From Jaenimonas drosophilae (taxonomy: Eukaryota; Euglenozoa; Kinetoplastea; Trypanosomatida; Trypanosomatidae), in the NCBI GenBank assembly GCA_030849065.1, contig JASAON010001569.1:1-56638 (forward strand): a stretch of 56,638 bases of DNA, given 5' to 3'. The notes under the pieces were generated by a model. That model ran no database searches and had not been told where the DNA came from. It saw only the letters and a program-made list of their open reading frames with translations. Numbering within the stretch: position 1 is the stretch's first letter; each line of letters opens with the position of its first letter. This document shows positions 27,475 through 37,095 of the stretch, piece by piece. The translations under genes were made by a program, and so were the position numbers.

Positions 27475-29055
27475 CACACACTCCACATTCACAACAGGCA
27501 TTTAGGATCGTACCCGCAAGGTCTCCTGAACGCCTAACTAGGAAGGTGGGGCTTCTTGAAGACACGCCCGCTTCACCTCAATCACCTATCCGTCGGTGAC
27601 TGATTTCGTTAGACATATTTGAGTACCAATACCCATCCCTCCACCCATCTATCCAGACTTCGTGTCTGTTTTTTCCTGTTTTTCTTCCTGCCATCAGAAC
27701 TTTTCTCTTTTCTTGCTGTCTTTGATTGTTTTGGTGTTGTCGTGCGTCAGGGCAATATCCCCCCCACCCCCCCTTTCCTCTATCCCATCTTCTTTTTTGC
27801 TGACTTTGTTACGTTTTTTTTTCGTTCTCTTCTTTGTTGTTGTTGTTTGTTGGTCATTTTGTTTGTTGCTGTTGGCGATTATCTTTCTTCTCCTTCACTT
27901 GTGCGTTTCGCAGTCGCGACGATAGATTGTGAAAGTGACACAACAACGAATAACAACTGACCTAACCTCCACAGACACAGGCACAGACACTCACTCACCC
28001 GCATACAAAGGCGTCTTGTGCGGTTGGTGTTTGGCAAACTTGGCTCTAGCTGCTGGACTTCATCCTCTCTTGCTCCCCTTGCCGTCCACGTTGACGAAAC
28101 AGGGGTCTTGAGGTGTGCAGTAGCATCACACATCAACCACAGAGTTCCGCTCAGCTCAAGGAAGCCCACGTGAGGTCATCACAGCGACTGTCACCTCTTC
28201 CCGCATTGTCTTTTTCAAATATTTGTGGCTTCGCTGCCGTTCATTTCAGCTGACTCACTTGCTTTGTCGTGGCTGTGATTTTTGTGTGCATACCAAGAAT
28301 CATCACGTGCAGCTCAAGTTGGGAGAACAAATAACGAACAACAAAGGCCCATTGAGATTCTCCGAAGGAAAAGCAACACGTGAAACTCAGATTTGTGTTG
28401 GCGTTCATTTCTGGCAATTTGGAACGCAACGACAGTTTCTTTTTTCTTCTTTCGCTGTTGCTCGGACGCTCTCTGCATATTGACTGCAACTCACTCGTTT
28501 TCTCCTTTTGGAATTTGGGGAAGCTCCTCACTCCTTCTGCCTCCCTCTTCACTGCACGCGTCATCGCAGCCGACCACTCCATTTTCAGCGAGGGTGAGAT
28601 ACGTTCCCGCGCTGGGAATATCACTAAACAAGCCCCGCACTCAATAACTCACTCAGAGGCGCGCACACACGCAAAAAAAAAACTGAGCTCGGATTGCACA
28701 GAAAACAAAAATCCATATTCCGTCGTCGTTGTGATCCCACCCTACTGTGGTGGCTTCGTCCTTATACCCTGTTTCCCGTTGTTGGCAACAGCGAGGCTGC
28801 CCAACACAGAACAGCCCACACGGCGAACAATATTACACCAGTATCTCCTCTCCACTCCCCCATCCACACGTGCATAACTGCACCAGGCCAAGACCCAACA
28901 GTGAAAAGCAGAAGTTCCTTGTTGGTCTAGCCCACCGTTACTGCATATTTACAGGCACCGGCCCCCGTTCTGTACGCCCATTTGGAGAAGTCGTTGTTTT
29001 CATTTTTTTCAAGGGAAAAACAAACAAACAAACAACATCTTGCCATCTCATATAC

Positions 29056-30375
29056 ATGGAGGCTAGTTCTCCTAAAGAACACCAAGGCTCCACGTCGAGC
29101 TCCGCTCTGTCCTTCGCAGCGGCCTCTGACAGCAGCATTCCCCCGTCTGTGGAGTCGTTGGGTGAAAAACCTGCTGGCGTCTCTTCGCACATCAGCTCCG
29201 AAAATAGCTCGGAAGCAGGTCCCACGCCAGAAAGTGAGGGTGGCTGTGCTCCACAACAGCCAGACGCGGCGAGTACCCTTGCCACCCCTCCCGACGTGGT
29301 TCCAAGCAATCCGTCCTTCACCTCCGCCGACCCGCCAACCCCTTCCTCCGTCACCGCAGCCCACTACTCCAGTGCCAAGGGCTCTCGTAAGCATCACTCT
29401 CATCACCTTAGACATGACGGCTCACGTCACTACGGTTACTCGATGCCCACCGCCCTGAGTCAGCACTACGAATCTCGTGGAAGCCGTGGCCACCAACGCG
29501 GATCTCGTCACCACCACATCAACCATCGCCCACTCCGCTTCAGTGGTGACACCTCCACGTTGACCTCCACCGAAGACTTGGAAGGCCTGGAGGCACGTCT
29601 CGCCTCTGCAGCCCGGCCCATCGCCCCCCAAAGGGGTCATGGCGGCCCGCTGAGCTCCACCACGTCAAGCCTCTCCATCATCACCACCAACTCCCTCGGC
29701 TCCAGCACGTCGTCCTGTACGACGGGATTCAGCGGAAGCAGGGAGAGCGCACTGCAGCCTTACCTCCCTCCACCTCCACTTCCTGTACCGGCACCACCAC
29801 TCTCGTCCCTGCCCAGTGTGGCTGCGCCAGGCTGCGGCTTTGTGCTCCGGATTGACCCGCAACGCATGCGTGAGTACCCACGTGGGAAGGTGGCCCTGGC
29901 CCCTGGATTCTCCATGCGTGACTGGACCATGAAGGTTGTGGAGCAAGCTCAGCTCAATAAGCGGTACAGCAGCACAACGATCTCACCCGAGCCCCCGGCG
30001 CTTGATCCTCAGGTGGCAACAGCCCAGTACGGCAGCAACACCGCCCATGTTCTTGTTCGTGCGGGCGAAGAGGCCGCTGCCGCAGATCGAGGCTACGCCC
30101 ACGTCCGTCGCGTCTATGATCGCCGCCAGCGCTTCACTGCAGCTGAGGTGGCCCAGCACAACACCCGTGAAGATCTTTGGATTGTACTTCACGATGTTGT
30201 TTACGACTGCACAGAGTACCAACAGTACCACCCCGGGGGTGGTGCCATTCTCCTTCCATGTGCTGGCAAAGATGCCACGGCCCTATTTAGTGCGTTTCAC
30301 CACTGGATTTCGCTCGAGGCGATGCTCGGCCCCTATGCCGTGGGCGTAGTGGAAAAATCTGAGGTGACGTTGTGA
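29056..30375 (+). CDS. Cytochrome b5-domain protein, NCB5OR-like
   Basis: The 439-residue protein has a long Ser/Thr/Pro/His-rich N-terminus (1-250) without recognised domains and a C-terminal cytochrome b5 domain at about 365-435. Heme ligation is by His392 in H-P-G-G and His415 or His416. The block before the domain (a basic strand, then A-P-G-F-S-M-R-D-W) and the S-L-E-A-M-L after the second His resemble the b5 part of NCB5OR (cytochrome b5 reductase 4) rather than microsomal b5. The CS and reductase domains of NCB5OR are absent and there is no C-terminal membrane anchor, so electrons must come from a separate reductase. Substrate is unknown. ATG 29056 was chosen because upstream in-frame codons are A/T-rich leader. 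Confidence 0.9.
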   Translation: MEASSPKEHQGSTSSSALSFAAASDSSIPPSVESLGEKPAGVSSHISSENSSEAGPTPESEGGCAPQQPDAASTLATPPDVVPSNPSFTSADPPTPSSVTAAHYSSAKGSRKHHSHHLRHDGSRHYGYSMPTALSQHYESRGSRGHQRGSRHHHINHRPLRFSGDTSTLTSTEDLEGLEARLASAARPIAPQRGHGGPLSSTTSSLSIITTNSLGSSTSSCTTGFSGSRESALQPYLPPPPLPVPAPPLSSLPSVAAPGCGFVLRIDPQRMREYPRGKVALAPGFSMRDWTMKVVEQAQLNKRYSSTTISPEPPALDPQVATAQYGSNTAHVLVRAGEEAAAADRGYAHVRRVYDRRQRFTAAEVAQHNTREDLWIVLHDVVYDCTEYQQYHPGGGAILLPCAGKDATALFSAFHHWISLEAMLGPYAVGVVEKSEVTL

Positions 30376-33300
30376 CGTTGTATCAGTGGGTGCCAACAAC
30401 AAAAGCAATAATACTAATAAAGAAACCCACCATCACTTCCATCTTGCGTGTATACGTCACCCCTCTGCAAGAGACAACAGACCCAATAATTTTGGGTCAC
30501 CGCGTCAGCTTCCACTTGGCTTGTTTAGTAACAACAGCTCCTCTTAAATAATAATTCATGTATGCATGATGGGAGGTCAACGAGTCTGTGAGGAAAAGGC
30601 CCGATGCCCCCACCATGACGAGCATTCATTCTTCTCCGTTTGGACGGAGGAAGAGGCGTCCTACAAGCCCTTAGTATGTTTTCCGTCGTTTTTTTTTTCA
30701 CTCAGTGGGGTGCCTCGCCTCTACCCCACGGATTGTGATGCGCTCCGCTCGTCCGCAGCTGCCGGCCCCCACCCTACCCCTGCGGTGATGTTGTTGTTGT
30801 TGAGAAGCCATGGGTAGGGAAAAAATAGGGGTTTGGAGCTCTGTGTGTGAATGTGTAGTGGTTGCCACACTGTGCTTCTTCAGCATTCAGTATGAAAACT
30901 TCGCCTCGCCCCCGCTACACACACACCCGCAACCACAGCAGAGAACGTATGTAGATTGGTGCAAATAATGACAATGACCAAACACAAGCAAACTTGATTG
31001 AATGATGACGTCTTGTTCCTAAGAAGATGTGCTCTTGTCATTCACTTCCGCCGCCATACCCTTGACAGGCCAGCCGATCTGGCACATGTGCCAAACACAC
31101 AGATCATCTGTCATCTGTCTCCTTTTTTTCCTTTTTTTTGGTTCAGTACCGCACATCAGCATTGGCGTGACGGATTGGTGCACGCAAAGTGTTGATGATG
31201 GCGGACTGGGACTCATAGGAGCATGATCTTTAATAAGCTGGCTCAACGCAATACAGACGTTGCGCCTGGACTCCGCCGATTCTTAAGGATGTTTTTTTTT
31301 CTTCGTGGGTTGTGGTTTTTAATAAGCGGGCATTCAGGAGATACTTGTTATCCGTTTGTAGTGGGCGCACACGCACGTTTCTCTTCTCGGTCTTCGTGAT
31401 TGTTCGTATCAGTAGCTGAGGTTGGCTGTTTTGAATCGTGAGGGAAAACGCTCCCCAACCAACCATGCATCTCGTGCTCTTCCTGTGTCTGGTCCATTGT
31501 CATTTTGTGATTTGGTTGTTGTTGGTTCTTCTTTTTTTTTTCAGTGGTTCAGCTTCGTTCTGTTGGTTATGTTTGCTTGTTTTATATTTTCATGTTTCTC
31601 TTTATTTCTGCTTTCTTTATGTTGCTGTTTTTTTGCTCTCCCCCCTCCCTTCGTTTCATGTTAATGCCAAAGTGTGCTGTTTGTTTGTTGGATATGGAGC
31701 TCGACCCTCCACCACTGGTGCGAGGACGCGCTTCTCAGGAAATATCCTTCAAACTTATGACAGATGATTTATGATTTGTATGTTTCGCAGGCCTCACCGC
31801 TTCCTATAACTCATTATCTTTTTTTCATATATGTTATTCGTTGTTTTTTTCTTCCGATGCACACTACCATTGAGGGAAGCAAACATCGATATTGGAGATG
31901 TCAGCAGCAAGGTGCAATCGTGTGTGCTACTCCACTCATCTCGTTCAAACTCGATCAACCCCCAAAATAATTCATCAATTTCCGTTTCACGTCTGTGTGT
32001 ATGTATGTACGTGTGTGTTAGGAATGAGATGCCGTGTTGGAAGACTTTGACTTTGCCTTGCTCACCACCCGCCCCTTCTCACGAATGTAATGTCGTCGCC
32101 CACTCCCTCTGATACGACCATCAACGCACTCGTTTGACGCGCATCATGCCTCTTCATATTTCCTGGAATGGAGAAGAGCACCGTGTGTCTGTCATGAGCA
32201 GAGGTGCGTGTGCATGTGTTGCACGGGTGTACGTCTGATCAGGAATAAGGGGGAGCGCGGCAAAAATGGTGCGCCGTGAGAATTCGACGCACTTGCCAAG
32301 AAGAAGCACAGGGAGAAAGACGATCTTCAACGCACACACACACATATATACGCACAATCCGATGTCGCACATCACAGAAGCGAGTCTTGATGATGTTCTA
32401 CGATGTCGTGCGATCTTTTGGCGTCGTTCGTTTCCACACCAGTTCAGGAGTGCCATGAACGTCCGTATTTTCTTCTTTTTTTTTACGAAGACTTGTGAGT
32501 GTCTGATGGAGTGAAATCGGCGATCGATCTCCACGCCATCAATTATGGCGGATAGAATCGATGTCATGGGTGATGAGCACCGTGAATGGGCGCGTAGCCC
32601 TCTCGTACGCACACCTCTCTTCTGAACATTGCCGTGATCAATCTAGTGTTCTGAGTGAATCTCGCATTACTCCTGGTTCTTTTCTGCACCTTCTTTCTTT
32701 GTTTATTTTTGATGCCGTTCCGTGGATTCGGACGCAATGCCGCAGGGGAATGTTTCTTTCAGGTTATTTGTGTGTGTGCGTATGTGCGCGTTTTCTTCTT
32801 CATTGTTCAGTTCAACATGGAACAATTCTGGTGTTGATTGTGAAGAGGTGTTGCCGCAGCATATGATGATTTCTGTTTTCTGACGTCTTTTGTTCTGTTT
32901 TCTCGTTACCGTGTGAGCTGCACACTCTCCCACCTCCTATGTTGTTTTTATTGATGATCCTGGCATGAGGGTGGGATGCTAGGCACGGCAAACTACCCAA
33001 CCGTCCTCCCCTCACGACTGTGTGCAACAGATCATGCCATCTCCTGGCGTACAACTTCCATCTCGTTTGTTCTTCTCTAATTCTATTGCGGATGTTGTGC
33101 GGAGTTGGAGTAATCCGGATGTGTGATCCACTCGAATGACGATGTTGTACTTCATTCTTCGTTGCCACTTTTTTGTGCTTTTCTATTTTTGGGATCATCA
33201 TTGTGGAGAGACGATCCTTCCGCCACATCTGCGCGTATACGTGTTTTAGGTGATCTCTCCAACTACCCTACTCTTTCCATTGCTATCCATGCTACACTCT

Positions 33301-33799
33301 TTTTCCCACAATGTGCTGACGTATGTATGTGTGCGTGTTGCTGTTGGTGCTATTGGTGGCACACCGTGATGGAGAAACAACACAGAATGCAATGACTCAT
33401 CATTCAGTACATCCAGTGGAACTATTAGTCGCGAGAAGAACTAAGTACATCCTGCCTCCCTACTGTGTTGGGTTGGTGTTCTGTTATCAAGCATTTGCTT
33501 TCCATCTTGGATGTGCACGTAGCTCTACTCACGATTCCTCTTCTTATTTCATCCATCTTTTTTTAAAAATTTCAATTCAACCAAGTAGCTTAGTGTACGC
33601 ACAACGTGAAGCTCGCCTCACCCCCCAGACACCGTACCACTTCCACTCAGCCTCTGGCCAGACTGGTTGTTTGCTGCGCCCAGTTTTCACAGTTCATCAC
33701 CTCCTCACTCACCCACTCACCACGACACGGTCGTTATCCTCGTCTCTCCCTGTGCAACACAGCATATATACGTTTCACACAAGCACAGATCCACCCACC
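30376..33799 (+). other. 3.4-kb coding-poor region
   Basis: This is the longest stretch without a gene. It is T-rich on the + strand with many pyrimidine tracts (about 31123-31140, 31520-31545, 31803-31850, 32470-32486, 33540-33566) and CA repeats (about 32333-32346). A seven-bp stem-loop at 30480-30498 follows the cytochrome b5 stop. Open frames are short, non-ATG or T-rich. I see no tRNA-like cloverleaf. Acceptors for the 598-residue protein must lie in the last few hundred bases, but several AGs compete. Confidence 0.5.
30480..30498 (+). repeat. Short stem-loop in 3' UTR of the cytochrome b5 gene
   Basis: GACCCAA (30480-30486) pairs with TTGGGTC (30492-30498) around a five-base AT-rich loop, about 105 bases after the stop codon. 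Confidence 0.5.
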
Positions 33800-35596
33800 A
33801 TGGAGAATCGCCCACGCTCCGCCTCCTCCCCCAAGTACAAGGATCAAGCGCCACTGCCAAGAACCTTTTATCAGCCCATCACAAGCCCTACCGCAACGAT
33901 GGAGTCCCGGCAGGCCTCTACCGCACCAGAAACGTACGCCAACTGGCGAGCCAAGATGCTGGATGAGATTGGCACCGACCCAATGGCGGTGATTCGTGAC
34001 TTCCCACGCATGTGTGTGTTCGTCAGTACCGGCAAACGCCACAACTACGACACGACGATGCACACGTCGACCATGTCAGCCCACGCCGCGGAGGTTCCAA
34101 TCTCCAAACCTCGGAACAAGTCTGGGGAGGATGTATCCGTGGATGGCTTTGCCGAGCGTATTGAGCGCGTTCTCTCCACCGTCTTGTTGCTCTCCGAGCT
34201 CTCTGGCGAGGCCGCCACCTTTGGTGAGGCGTTTCGCCATTCGTGGAAGCGCCAACAAGAACGTGCGGAGGATCTCGCCGCCAATCCATCCACCGCCACC
34301 GCCGACGACCTCCAGCCGAGCAATCACTCCATTGACGCAGCGGAATCGCCCTACACCGCCATGGCTCCCCGTCGGCGAAAGAGCAATCTCTCCGTTCACC
34401 CACCCGCACGGACCTACAACTACAACAACAACACAGAAGTATCGGCAAAGGAACGACGAAAGCAAGCACGGACCGAAGGCAATCGAGGGCCCATCTCCAG
34501 TGCCGCCGCCGCTCTTTTGGATGTGCATGAGATGTTGAAGATTGCCTGCCTCGAGAGCCACATGATCAGCGAGCACACAGGTGGTGAGGTGGCCGGCGAC
34601 GATGGGGTGGCTGATGTGGGCAGCTTTGGCACCGTCAGCGTCGAAACCTCTGCCTCTGCCATGGCCGCACGCCGATTTACCGTTCGTAGTAGCACCTTTC
34701 ACTTGATGGAGTTTCTGGTGCAGGGCGTCATGTTCTATCCCTATCAACGCATGCGTTATTGCATTGAGCAGCCGTGGATGGGCAAGATGGAGGATCAGGG
34801 CTGGACCGTGCACGTTTACCCGGAAGAAACCACCTCCGACCAGCTCGACGCCCTCAAGCAGCAGAAGCGCTCCCGCTTTGTCTATGGCGGCGGCACCAAC
34901 AACAACGGCACCAACGCCAACAGCTTTGATGATGAGGCATCTCCGCTCATGGCACCGGCACCGATTCGCCATCAATCAGCCCTGCAACGCCGCGCTGCCG
35001 GGGCGGCGGAGGACGTCACCCAACGCCCGTACCGTGTGATTGTGATTCATCATGTACAAACCTGCCGCCACCACCCAGACAGTGATCAGCCCAAATCAAC
35101 GCCACGCTTCGAGCTGGATCTGGAGTGCAAGATTCGCGTAGAGGCAGATTTGGTACACAACCGCTTTGCCGCTTATCAGCCCTCGCCAAACTCCCCGGTG
35201 GTGGATGGGCAGCTTCACCACCTCAGCCGCCTCCACCGCAGCGAGGGAAACCCGTTGAAGGAGGGTCGTGGTGGTGGCGCTGACCTTCCAGCTCACGGCA
35301 GCCCCACCTTGCGCATCACAGTGCCATCGACGACCTCACCACAGGCCGCTGATGGTACTACTACTCCCGGTGCTGAAGGTGGCGTGGCACCAGGAAGCAT
35401 GAGAGGGCTTGTGTATGAGGAGGTTCTCTTCACCTCCGCACGTGTGGTCGGGGCAAGGGTTGAGACCTCCACCGCGACATGTTTGTGTTGGCGGTCCAGC
35501 GATTTCGATACGAAGCGCAAAGAGCTCGCTGATCAGCTCATGAAGCGCTACCACGTGTACGTGGAGGATGTGAAGTTGCTCCCCAATCGTCGTTAG
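33800..35596 (+). CDS. Hypothetical protein, 598 residues
   Basis: I do not recognise this protein. The N-terminal 45 residues are Ser/Pro/Arg-rich and probably disordered. A globular part at about 45-140, another at 230-350 with aromatic and hydrophobic residues, and a third at about 410-470 and 535-598 are separated by low-complexity stretches (Asn/Thr-rich near 210-220, Gly/Asn-rich near 360-375, Gly/Thr/Pro-rich near 490-540). The last 60 residues mix strands and a basic helix. There is no signal peptide, membrane span or catalytic motif. The ATG at 33800 is the first in frame that is followed by coding-like composition; the frame is open for 159 codons upstream but reads through pyrimidine tracts. 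Confidence 0.8.
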   Translation: MENRPRSASSPKYKDQAPLPRTFYQPITSPTATMESRQASTAPETYANWRAKMLDEIGTDPMAVIRDFPRMCVFVSTGKRHNYDTTMHTSTMSAHAAEVPISKPRNKSGEDVSVDGFAERIERVLSTVLLLSELSGEAATFGEAFRHSWKRQQERAEDLAANPSTATADDLQPSNHSIDAAESPYTAMAPRRRKSNLSVHPPARTYNYNNNTEVSAKERRKQARTEGNRGPISSAAAALLDVHEMLKIACLESHMISEHTGGEVAGDDGVADVGSFGTVSVETSASAMAARRFTVRSSTFHLMEFLVQGVMFYPYQRMRYCIEQPWMGKMEDQGWTVHVYPEETTSDQLDALKQQKRSRFVYGGGTNNNGTNANSFDDEASPLMAPAPIRHQSALQRRAAGAAEDVTQRPYRVIVIHHVQTCRHHPDSDQPKSTPRFELDLECKIRVEADLVHNRFAAYQPSPNSPVVDGQLHHLSRLHRSEGNPLKEGRGGGADLPAHGSPTLRITVPSTTSPQAADGTTTPGAEGGVAPGSMRGLVYEEVLFTSARVVGARVETSTATCLCWRSSDFDTKRKELADQLMKRYHVYVEDVKLLPNRR

Positions 35597-37095
35597 TACG
35601 GCACAACAACCGGCGTCGTGTTCTGGTGGAGGATTGGGTGTTTTCTGATGATGCGTTGTTGTTCGTGGGCTGAGCTACTTCATGGTGTTGGGTGCGGTGT
35701 GAAGATGGTGGTAGGCCGGAGGATATCTGCGGCAGACCACTCTTCTTCCATCGTCCTCGCCATCCACCTCGATGTTTTCTTTTAAGCATTCGTCGTGCAT
35801 CTCGTCATTGATTCTTCACTGTCGTTGAGTGCTGGTTGGCTGTTTGTGTGTTGTGTGTGGATCACACCACTCAGTAAAGTCCCCTTCTTCGTTGGTGTTA
35901 CTGCTTCAATTCAATTTGGATGATGGATGATGATGGCCAACAGGTTGCCGGCGCGTGTATGTTTCTCTGGCCTATAATGAACCTGTTGTGCCACAAGGGT
36001 GTGCAGCAACACCTCAGCAGTGAGCACTACTACTACTACCCCCCTCTTATCCCATCAATGCAGCCCCACACACCTTGCGGCTCGGTTGCTCTACCACTAC
36101 CAGCTTATTGTTTGATCTTCTTTGGGTCATTGTGTTTCGCAGAGGTGTTCTGCTGCCTGCTGGCAATTTTCTCATTGCCGTCACTGTGTGTGTGCGTCTT
36201 CCATGCTCCACCTGTGTTTGTTGGCCATCTTCGCCAACACGTTGTGATTGGCATATGCAAAGAACATGCATGAGTTGCCAACGCGATACACGTGCGGATG
36301 TGATGTTGGTCCTCTGCATCTCGTTCATCAATGAAAATAGCTCCTGTGTATCTACCAATGAAGAAGAGAAGGACGACGCACACATTGTTGTTGGATCACA
36401 CATCAACACATCATCGTTGTCGGCGTGATATGCACCGATTTGATCTTGAATGTATTGATGTGTTGTGTTTTGTTGTTTGACGAAGAAGTTGGAAGGACTT
36501 GCTTGGTAGTGCCTTCGTTGTATGCTTCGGCTTATTTTTTTTCTTGTTGGTTTTTGTGCCTTCTGGATGGATCACTGTGGTGCGTTGCTCACGCTGCACA
36601 TCGTCAGCCCCAATGGTGATGACGGTATGGCAGCGGATAGCTAGTACAAGCAGCTGCACCATGTATATATCCTCGGCGGTAGAGAAGATGGCGGGTGGAT
36701 GCGAAATGGCATCCAATTCGCACAGGATCTTCTTCTTCTCTTCTTGCTCGTCATTATCCCTCTGCGCACACACAAATTCATGTGCGGCAATCACCCCCGT
36801 AGTAGCTTCGTGTATGTTGGAGGTGGAGGAGCATGCTTTGGTGGAGTCATGATGTATGTGTTTGTGTTGTGGCCAAACACCACACACGCACACATGCACA
36901 TGCACCATCATTCTGAATACACACTTTTATACGATTAATACACAACAACTCGTTTTTTTCTCTCTTTTTTTTCGTATATGTGCATCACGTTACGTGGTAC
37001 CAGGTGATGTCTTGCAACGTGGTGTTTGATGTTGATGATCCACCACACTCCTCCATTTTGTGTTTCCTCTTAGTTGCCTGGATAGCCTAGCTAGC
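35597..37095 (+). other. 1.5-kb coding-poor region
   Basis: No supported gene is seen. T-rich tracts occur at about 36532-36550 and 36953-36972. The stretch TTTTGTGTTTCCTCTTAG ending with AG at 37072-37073 is a strong splice acceptor 23 bases before the next ATG. A 166-codon frame on the opposite strand (36411-36911) looks partly protein-like but lies against the direction of all genes here. Confidence 0.5.

Larger units (their letters stand above)
27248..29055 (+). other. 1.8-kb gene-poor region with hairpin and heptanucleotide microsatellite
   Basis: No supported gene is seen. The region holds a 12-bp perfect stem-loop (27358-27386), a seven-base repeat TTCTCTC (27428-27474), T-rich tracts at about 27660-27860, and an A tract at about 28673-28682. 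Several pyrimidine tracts around 28430-28560 could serve the cytochrome b5 gene, whose 5' UTR would then be several hundred bases. Confidence 0.5.

Noticed and set aside
31438..31767. Highly hydrophobic 109-codon frame in the 3.4-kb gap
   Set aside because: Starts with GTG, and the Leu/Phe/Val runs are translations of T-rich DNA; no acceptor directly upstream.
33323..33799. N-terminal extension of the 598-residue protein by 159 codons
   Set aside because: The extension reads pyrimidine tracts and A/T-rich leader; composition becomes protein-like only at ATG 33800.
34076..34975. 299-codon minus-strand frame over the 598-residue protein
   Set aside because: Shadow of the + strand coding frame; no splice signals on that strand.
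36411..36911. 166-codon minus-strand frame in the 35.6-37.1 kb gap
   Set aside because: Parts look protein-like, but it would need a strand switch on both sides for one gene and its ends translate CA and A/T repeats.
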